From DASWIG01 sp965371445 (GTDB lineage Bacteria; Acidobacteriota; Thermoanaerobaculia; Multivoradales; J023), in the NCBI GenBank assembly GCA_965371445.1, contig CBDUYN010000260.1:1-10876 (forward strand): a stretch of 10,876 nucleotides of DNA, written 5' to 3'. The notes under the pieces were generated by a model that was given only the letters and a program-made list of their open reading frames with translations, searched no databases and was not told where the DNA came from. The position numbers and the translations under genes are program-made. Below are positions 5,651 through 10,876 of this stretch, piece after piece. Positions within the stretch are counted from its first letter, which is position 1; each line of letters opens with the position of its first letter.

Positions 5651-6231
5651 TGAGAAGACAAATCCCCAACCTCCTGCGCCGCGCCCGGCGAGGGGACGGC
5701 AGCGCTTTCGTCCTGACGCTGATGGTGTTGATCGTGCTGACGATCCTCGGCCTCTCGCTGACTTTTGCGACCCAGACCGAGATGCTCGTCGGCTCGAACG
5801 AACGGGTCACCCAGCGGGCCTTCTACGCCGCCGAGAGCGCCTTGAACCTGGCGGTCGCCCGGACGCTGGCCGACCGTGACAAGCGCTCCTACTTCGTCGA
5901 GTTCCAGGACATCCCGGCCTACAACCCGGGCGATCCGGTCTTGAACACCGGCTGGCTCCTGCGCTCGCGCCTCGAGATCGAGCCGGTGCACCCGGTGGCC
6001 GATCCGCCGTGCGAGTACTGCCAGATCAACGACGAGTACGAGTACACCTCGAACGCCTACTACAAGGTCAGCCACATGATCACGGTCCGCGGCGCTCTGG
6101 TCGGCGCCAACGGCGAGGTCGTGGCCCAGAAAGTCATCACCGACATGATCAACGTCGAGCCCTGGGACGACAACAAGCCCGCCGAGTTCGAGCACACCGC
6201 CACCATCAACATCCCGGAACCGGTTTACTAG
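5650..6231 (+). CDS. pilX: Minor pilin PilX-like protein
   Basis: A 193-residue protein with a PilX-type N-terminus: a basic leader, then GSAFVLTLMVLIVLTILGLS (about 17-36) as membrane helix, followed by the family's AFYAAESAL motif (57-65). There is no Glu at mature position 5; PilX and its relative GspK are known to lack it and are thought to sit at the tip of the subunit stack. A CEYC motif (Cys121, Cys124) in the head may form a disulfide or bind metal. The ATG at 5650 shares its first base with the pilW stop and has TGAGGA 7 bases upstream. The GTG at 5647 would add one residue and is less likely. The pilY1 Shine-Dalgarno sequence begins within the stop codon. Confidence 0.9.
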   Translation: MRRQIPNLLRRARRGDGSAFVLTLMVLIVLTILGLSLTFATQTEMLVGSNERVTQRAFYAAESALNLAVARTLADRDKRSYFVEFQDIPAYNPGDPVLNTGWLLRSRLEIEPVHPVADPPCEYCQINDEYEYTSNAYYKVSHMITVRGALVGANGEVVAQKVITDMINVEPWDDNKPAEFEHTATINIPEPVY

Positions 6232-6242
6232 GAGACCTCCTC

Positions 6243-9200
6243 ATGCGCGCGAAAAAGACCCTCTGGCTCGGCTCGGCCCGGCGCCGCGGCTCGGCCCGGC
6301 GCCTCGGCGCCGTCCTCGCCGCCCTCGCCCTCCTTTCGACCCTCGTCGTCCCCAGCTCGATCGGCGACGACCTCGACCTGCTGCGCGAGAACACCGCCGA
6401 TCCGTATCTGTTCATCCTCCTCGACACGTCGCTCTCGATGAGCCTGTCGATCGACGACGAGTGGGTCCACGGCAACGGCGACGACCCGCGCTCGCGCCTC
6501 TACCAGGCCCGCGAAGCCCTCTACAACGTCCTGAAGGGCGTCACCGGCGTCAACTTCGGCTTTGCCACGTTCAACCAGGACAACATGAGGGCGCTCTCCA
6601 AGCACTACCTCTACTACGCCCTGGACGACGCCGTCGCGGGGGTCAAAGGACCCAACGGCAACCGCGCCGACAAGATCGCCGCCGCCCTGGGCCTCGCCAC
6701 GAGCGATCTGTATCCCATGATCCAGGTGGGCGACAGCCTCGTCGAGGTGCAGATCAAGGATCCTGACACGGGTTTGACCAAGTACGTCGAGCACGAGGTG
6801 AACATCACGGGCGACATGATCACTTTTGGCCGCGGCGTCGGCGAGACCTCGACGTCGGCCGACTTGAACGGCGGCTCCTGTGAGCGGCCCTTCAGCCTGA
6901 GCGACCCCTTGGGACGCGAGACGGTCAACCGCTTTCCGAAGATGGGCATCGACGGCAACCTCCGGACCCGGATCTGGGTGACCCCCGAGGCGCCCACGGC
7001 GACGAGCGACGGCACGGTCCCCGGCGGTGAGCCCTACGTCCTGGTCTTCGAGCACATCCACGGCACCCTTGGCGACAACCGGATCGACGTCAAACTCGAG
7101 GTCTGGCAGGCCACCGACGACAACGGCGACGGCGACGTCTGCGACGCGGCCGGCTTCCTCGGTGCCGACGGGCTTACCATCCTGGCCGACGAGCATTTCA
7201 AGCTGGAGCTCCACCAGCAGTTCTTCATGGCCGACGACGGCAGCGACGACGGCGACGACGACGACGTCGGTATCGTCCTCGACGACGGCACCGGCAACGC
7301 GACCACGGTTCTGGAGGCCACCCGCGGCTTCTGGGACCTGCGCGACATCGACGGCGGGTACCTGTGCGGCGACTCCAAGCCCTTCTCCGGCGGTGGCTGG
7401 GAGGGCAACTACGACACCGGGTCGCCGTTCAACGACCTGACGGACTGGGGGAACAACAGATCTTTCGAAACGTCCGTGACCGGCTCCAACGAGCACCTCT
7501 TCGACACCTTGTGCGACACCAGCAACTCGGGGATCGGCGGGCGGACCACCGCGAACTGCAACCTCTTGAACAACGCGACGGTGGTCGGCAGCGACCGGGC
7601 GCTCGACGTCGGCGACCTCCTGCCGTTCAGCCTCACCAGCAACAACAAGATCGCGCTCCTGGAGCGCCTCAACCCGAACCACAGCGGGGGAAACCAGAGC
7701 GCCGAAGACCTCATGTCCGCGCCCTACTTCGAGGACAAGCCCGACACGGGTGCCGAGGTCGGGCTGCGGGTCAGGAGCGCTTACGAGCACGCTCCGCCGA
7801 TCGTCTCCGCGGGCGTCAGCCCGGTCAGCGACGCCATCCTCGACTTCCGCTGCTGGTACTCCAAGCAGCTCCACGACACCGGCGGCAAGTGCGGGCGCTC
7901 GGACCTGGGCTCGGTCTACACCCAGGGCTTCATGGAGATCCTCCAGCAGCAGGGAGGCGACTTCTTCCGCTGCCGCAAGCCCTACCTCATCCTCATCTCC
8001 GACTTCGACGACAACTGCCCCGGCAACTCCCCGATTGCCAACGTCGCCAGCATGAGGAACGACACGATCATCAAGAACTCCGGCGAGAGCAAGGACCTGC
8101 AGGGCGTCGTGACCTGGGCGCTGAAGATGGGCGGCCGCAAGGTCCAGGGCCTCGTCAAGGCCGGTCACGGCCAGGAGATCGACATCGCCAGCAAGGACCA
8201 GCTGCGCACGGAGCTGGAGAAGATCATCGGCCAGCTCAAGCAGGAGACGCGCTCCTTCGCTTCGGCCGCCGTGCCGTCGGTCCAGGCCGACGTCGACGAA
8301 AAGATCTACATCACCGAGTTCAACCCGCGCCCGAGCCAGTCGATCTGGGAAGGCCACGTCTTCGCCTACGTCAAGCCCCTGACCCTCGTCGAGCAGACCG
8401 ACAGCAACGGCGTCAAGCGCCTGGCGCCCGACAAGACGGCCAAGGAGTGGGACGCCGCCGAGGAGATCCTCGCCCAGGCCCCGGACGTCGGCTCGATCAC
8501 CGTGACGGCGCCGATGCCGAACATGACGCTCTCGGACTTCCAGGTCGGCCCGGGCGACGCCCAGCGCCGCGTCTACTACCCGATGTTGCCGGTCTACACC
8601 GACAACCGGCCGGGCCTCGACACCGACAAGGACGGCTTTCCCGCCAACGACAAGGACTCCCTGGTAGTGCCCCGGAGAAGGGTCCTCTTCGGTCCGGTCG
8701 ACAGCGCGCCGACCGGCTTGACGGTCCAGCAGGTGTGGGACGACCAGAAAGCGGCCCTCGGCTTGATCGACGAGAGCGACATCGGCGTCGCGAACGTCGA
8801 CGAACGCGACCTGGACGCGCTCGAAACCTTCAAGTACCACTACGAGGAGAAGCAGATCGTCGACGAGGACGGCCTGACGGTCGACTACGTGGTCGGCGAC
8901 ATCTTCCACGCCACACCGCAGCTGATCGGCGGGCCCAACAACGGCCGCTACCTGAGCCGCAAGGACGACTTCCCCGGCTACGGGGACTTCTTCGAGCACC
9001 AGGAACGCCGCCGCAAGGCCCTCTTCACGGCTTCTAACGACGGCCAGATCCACGCTTTCGACGCCGGCCAGTTCGGGAAGCAGATCGAGAACAAGTGCTC
9101 CGTGACCACCACCCTGACCTGCGACGTGGACGCGGATTGCCCCGGCGGCGAGACTTGCAGCGGGCAGGAGGAGGTCTGGAAGTTCAGCAACGGCAGTGGC

Positions 9201-10876
9201 CGGGAGCTTTTCTCGATCATTCCGCGCGCCGTCATGAAGACGATGCGCAGCCTCGCCACCTCGACTGATCACCAGTGGTCGGCCGACGGCACGCCGGCGG
9301 CCGGCGACGTCCTGATCGACCCGGAGCACTCGGGCGTCTTTTCGACCGACCCTCCGGACCCCGCCGAGCGCGAGTGGCGTACCGTCATGGTCACCGGGTT
9401 GCGCCGCGGCGGCGATTCCTACGTCGCGATCGACCTCACCCGGCCCGACCCGCTGGTCAAGTACGAGCCCGACGGCATCTTCCAGGGCCACCGGCCGAAC
9501 GTGACCGGGACCGATTCCGCCGGCGGCTCCAACGATCAGGTCGTCCCCGAGTGCTTGACGAGCACGGGCGGAGCGGGAGGCCCCGGCGACTTGAAGCCGT
9601 GCGACGGAGCGACGCAGTATCCGTCGATCCTCTGGGAGTTCGAGGACGAGGACCTCGGCGATACTTGGTCGTCGCCCGACGTCGGCGCGATCCGGATCGG
9701 CAAGACCTTCGACACGAACGGCGACCCCGTGACGTTCGAGACGCGCTTCGTCGCCATCTTCGGCGGCGGCCTGGACCCGACCGGCTTCGCGTCGACCTCC
9801 GAGAAGGGCGACTACCTCTACATGGTCGACATCGAGACCGGAAAGATGATCTACAAGCGCGAGCTCGACGAGAGCTCCGCGCCGGCGCCGCCGGCCGCCG
9901 TCGACACCGACCAGGACGGCTTCATCGACCGGATCTACATCGGCACCACAGGGGGCTTCACCCCCGACACCGCGACCTCGATCACCGAGTCGAAAAGCGG
10001 CCGGCTCTACCGCGTCGACCTCGACGAGGCGGTAGGGATGGTCTTCGGCGCGAGCTGCCGTCCTGCCGCGATCCCGGCGCGCTCCTCCGACGACTGCTGC
10101 GCCACGCAGGACGGTTGCATCGTCTCCGAGAAGTGGGAGCCTTACCCGATCTTCGACACCATCAGCGCCGACAGCGCCGGCAAGCCGATCGTCCCCGGGA
10201 CCGACAAGCGGATCTTCTTTGCCCCGTCGGTGATCTTCTCGACCCAACTGGGCCGCTACGCCGTGGCCTTCGGGTCCGGCAACCGCGAGGACCTCTGGTC
10301 TTTCGCCCCCACCGGGCCCGACAAGCTGCCGGGGGCCGTCGAGGACGGCAACCGCGTCTACCTCTTCGTCGACGACTCGGACCTGATCGACGACCCCTCG
10401 ACGCCGAGCAAGATCGAGGTGCTGCGGACCGAGGCCGACTTCATCGACGTCACCGACCCCGGCGTGCCGTTCCGGCTTTCGGGCGCGAGTGTTTCGACCA
10501 CCGACATCCTCGAGCAGTCGAACGGCGAGCGCGGCTGGTACTTCCGGCTGGGCGTGGTCCCGCTGACGATCACCGACCAGACGGGATCCATCGTGGTCCC
10601 GGCGGTGCACGAGAAGGTGATCGGTCCGATCACGGCGATCTCCGGCATCAACGTCGTCTCCTCGTTCGTCCCGGCGGTGGGCATCGACCAGGCGGGCTCG
10701 ACCTCGCCCCCGCCGCCCGGGAACCAGGGCGGCACCTCGGACCCCCTCTGCGCCCGTACCGGCAGGAGCCGGGCCTACGCCCAGTTCACCTCCGACGGCC
10801 GGCCGATCCCGAAGGACCTCGGGACGATCACCACCGATCCGAACGATCCGAACCCGCCGCCGCCGCCGCCGCCGCC
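6243..10876 (+). CDS. pilY1: PilY1-type pilus tip adhesin, 3' partial
   Basis: The frame is open from ATG 6243 to the window end, at least 1544 residues. AGGAG at 6230-6234 is 8 bases before the start. A signal peptide (basic 4-20, hydrophobic 21-36) precedes a von Willebrand A domain with the metal site DTSLS (61-65) and a later core strand LILISDFDDN (582-591). About 400 residues are inserted between, including an Asp-rich stretch (331-341) and a DDNGDGDVCD calcium-like loop (292-301). PilY1 family blocks follow: SFASAAVPS (671-679), WEGHVFAY (702-709), GDIFHATP (885-892), NDGQIHAF (932-939), then a beta-propeller region. DTDQDGFID (1221-1229) matches the PilY1 calcium site known to control pilus retraction; DTDKDG (793-798) is another such loop. 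Extra cysteines occur at 952, 960, 966, 972, 1272, 1285, 1286 and 1292. Proline runs lie at 1489-1492 and from 1538 to the edge. It acts outside the cell with PilV, PilW and PilX as tip complex, adhesin or surface sensor. Length is well above the roughly 1160 residues of Pseudomonas PilY1. Confidence 0.94.
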   Translation, partial: MRAKKTLWLGSARRRGSARRLGAVLAALALLSTLVVPSSIGDDLDLLRENTADPYLFILLDTSLSMSLSIDDEWVHGNGDDPRSRLYQAREALYNVLKGVTGVNFGFATFNQDNMRALSKHYLYYALDDAVAGVKGPNGNRADKIAAALGLATSDLYPMIQVGDSLVEVQIKDPDTGLTKYVEHEVNITGDMITFGRGVGETSTSADLNGGSCERPFSLSDPLGRETVNRFPKMGIDGNLRTRIWVTPEAPTATSDGTVPGGEPYVLVFEHIHGTLGDNRIDVKLEVWQATDDNGDGDVCDAAGFLGADGLTILADEHFKLELHQQFFMADDGSDDGDDDDVGIVLDDGTGNATTVLEATRGFWDLRDIDGGYLCGDSKPFSGGGWEGNYDTGSPFNDLTDWGNNRSFETSVTGSNEHLFDTLCDTSNSGIGGRTTANCNLLNNATVVGSDRALDVGDLLPFSLTSNNKIALLERLNPNHSGGNQSAEDLMSAPYFEDKPDTGAEVGLRVRSAYEHAPPIVSAGVSPVSDAILDFRCWYSKQLHDTGGKCGRSDLGSVYTQGFMEILQQQGGDFFRCRKPYLILISDFDDNCPGNSPIANVASMRNDTIIKNSGESKDLQGVVTWALKMGGRKVQGLVKAGHGQEIDIASKDQLRTELEKIIGQLKQETRSFASAAVPSVQADVDEKIYITEFNPRPSQSIWEGHVFAYVKPLTLVEQTDSNGVKRLAPDKTAKEWDAAEEILAQAPDVGSITVTAPMPNMTLSDFQVGPGDAQRRVYYPMLPVYTDNRPGLDTDKDGFPANDKDSLVVPRRRVLFGPVDSAPTGLTVQQVWDDQKAALGLIDESDIGVANVDERDLDALETFKYHYEEKQIVDEDGLTVDYVVGDIFHATPQLIGGPNNGRYLSRKDDFPGYGDFFEHQERRRKALFTASNDGQIHAFDAGQFGKQIENKCSVTTTLTCDVDADCPGGETCSGQEEVWKFSNGSGRELFSIIPRAVMKTMRSLATSTDHQWSADGTPAAGDVLIDPEHSGVFSTDPPDPAEREWRTVMVTGLRRGGDSYVAIDLTRPDPLVKYEPDGIFQGHRPNVTGTDSAGGSNDQVVPECLTSTGGAGGPGDLKPCDGATQYPSILWEFEDEDLGDTWSSPDVGAIRIGKTFDTNGDPVTFETRFVAIFGGGLDPTGFASTSEKGDYLYMVDIETGKMIYKRELDESSAPAPPAAVDTDQDGFIDRIYIGTTGGFTPDTATSITESKSGRLYRVDLDEAVGMVFGASCRPAAIPARSSDDCCATQDGCIVSEKWEPYPIFDTISADSAGKPIVPGTDKRIFFAPSVIFSTQLGRYAVAFGSGNREDLWSFAPTGPDKLPGAVEDGNRVYLFVDDSDLIDDPSTPSKIEVLRTEADFIDVTDPGVPFRLSGASVSTTDILEQSNGERGWYFRLGVVPLTITDQTGSIVVPAVHEKVIGPITAISGINVVSSFVPAVGIDQAGSTSPPPPGNQGGTSDPLCARTGRSRAYAQFTSDGRPIPKDLGTITTDPNDPNPPPPPPP
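6270..6305. repeat. 18-bp in-frame tandem duplication in the PilY1 signal peptide
   Basis: 6270-6287 and 6288-6305 match at 17 of 18 bases and encode GSARRR then GSARRL. The copies lengthen the positively charged region just before the hydrophobic core of the signal peptide. The frame is kept. Confidence 0.85.
10854..10876. repeat. CCG trinucleotide run (polyproline) at the window edge
   Basis: Seven whole CCG codons and the first two bases of an eighth proline codon run to the last base. The run is in the pilY1 frame, so at least eight consecutive prolines are encoded. The true length is unknown. Confidence 0.95.

Noticed and set aside
7364..9037. A 557-codon + strand frame rich in Arg, Gln, Gly and Pro
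   Set aside because: It is out of frame within pilY1, has very biased composition, no domain, and is explained by the GC3 pattern of the real gene.
6228..10610. A 1460-codon open frame on the - strand across most of pilY1
   Set aside because: It lies opposite a + strand frame with a signal peptide, Shine-Dalgarno sequence and many PilY1 family motifs. The antisense product is a monotonous Val/Asp/Arg/Gly/Ala mixture with no recognisable domain. Stop-free antisense frames are expected where the sense strand uses C/G-ending codons.

Overview
The window is a type IV pilus (type IVa-like) locus on a GC-rich chromosome, with every supported gene on the + strand. The gene order is: the possible tail of an upstream gene, a pilin/pseudopilin, a prepilin peptidase (PilD), an NtrB-class sensor histidine kinase, and a compact minor-pilin operon pilV-pilW-pilX-pilY1 whose last gene runs off the right edge. 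The double-membrane pilus machinery, Shine-Dalgarno use, strong GC3 bias and domain types point to a Gram-negative-type bacterium. Acidobacteriota or a myxobacterium/deltaproteobacterium-like lineage would fit, but the sequence alone does not settle it.

Layout. Bases 1-60 are four tandem 15-bp units that read in frame as an Ala-Gly-Pro-Leu-Pro repeat ending at a TGA at 70-72, perhaps the end of an upstream protein. Bases 73-234 are a regulatory region with two CTGTC motifs, a 10-bp direct repeat, a good sigma-54 (-24/-12) promoter and a strong Shine-Dalgarno sequence. The pilin (235-798) is closed by a clear intrinsic terminator, so it is probably transcribed alone. pilD (about 899-1717) and the histidine kinase (1722-3518) are 4 bp apart and look co-transcribed. 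pilD lacks a Shine-Dalgarno sequence and carries TATAAT at its start, suggesting a leaderless message. The 161-bp gap at 3519-3679 holds a second, nearly consensus sigma-54 promoter, followed by pilV, pilW, pilX and pilY1. These are tightly packed: Shine-Dalgarno sequences overlap the preceding stop codons, and pilW/pilX overlap by 1 bp.

How the genes work together. PilD cleaves and N-methylates the pilin and the minor prepilins PilV and PilW, and probably PilX. The minor pilins with the large secreted adhesin PilY1 would form the priming/tip complex on which the fibre assembles. The kinase is of the class that normally phosphorylates NtrC-type activators of sigma-54 RNA polymerase. It lies between two operons that both carry sigma-54 promoters, so the simplest reading is one regulatory circuit setting both major-subunit and tip-complex expression. 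Its response regulator is not in the window. This is a recognisable system rather than a new one. The parts most worth attention are the double sigma-54 control, the GspG-like pilin, the two-TM kinase (unlike six-TM PilS), and the unusually large PilY1 with several calcium-loop motifs, added cysteines and a polyproline tail.
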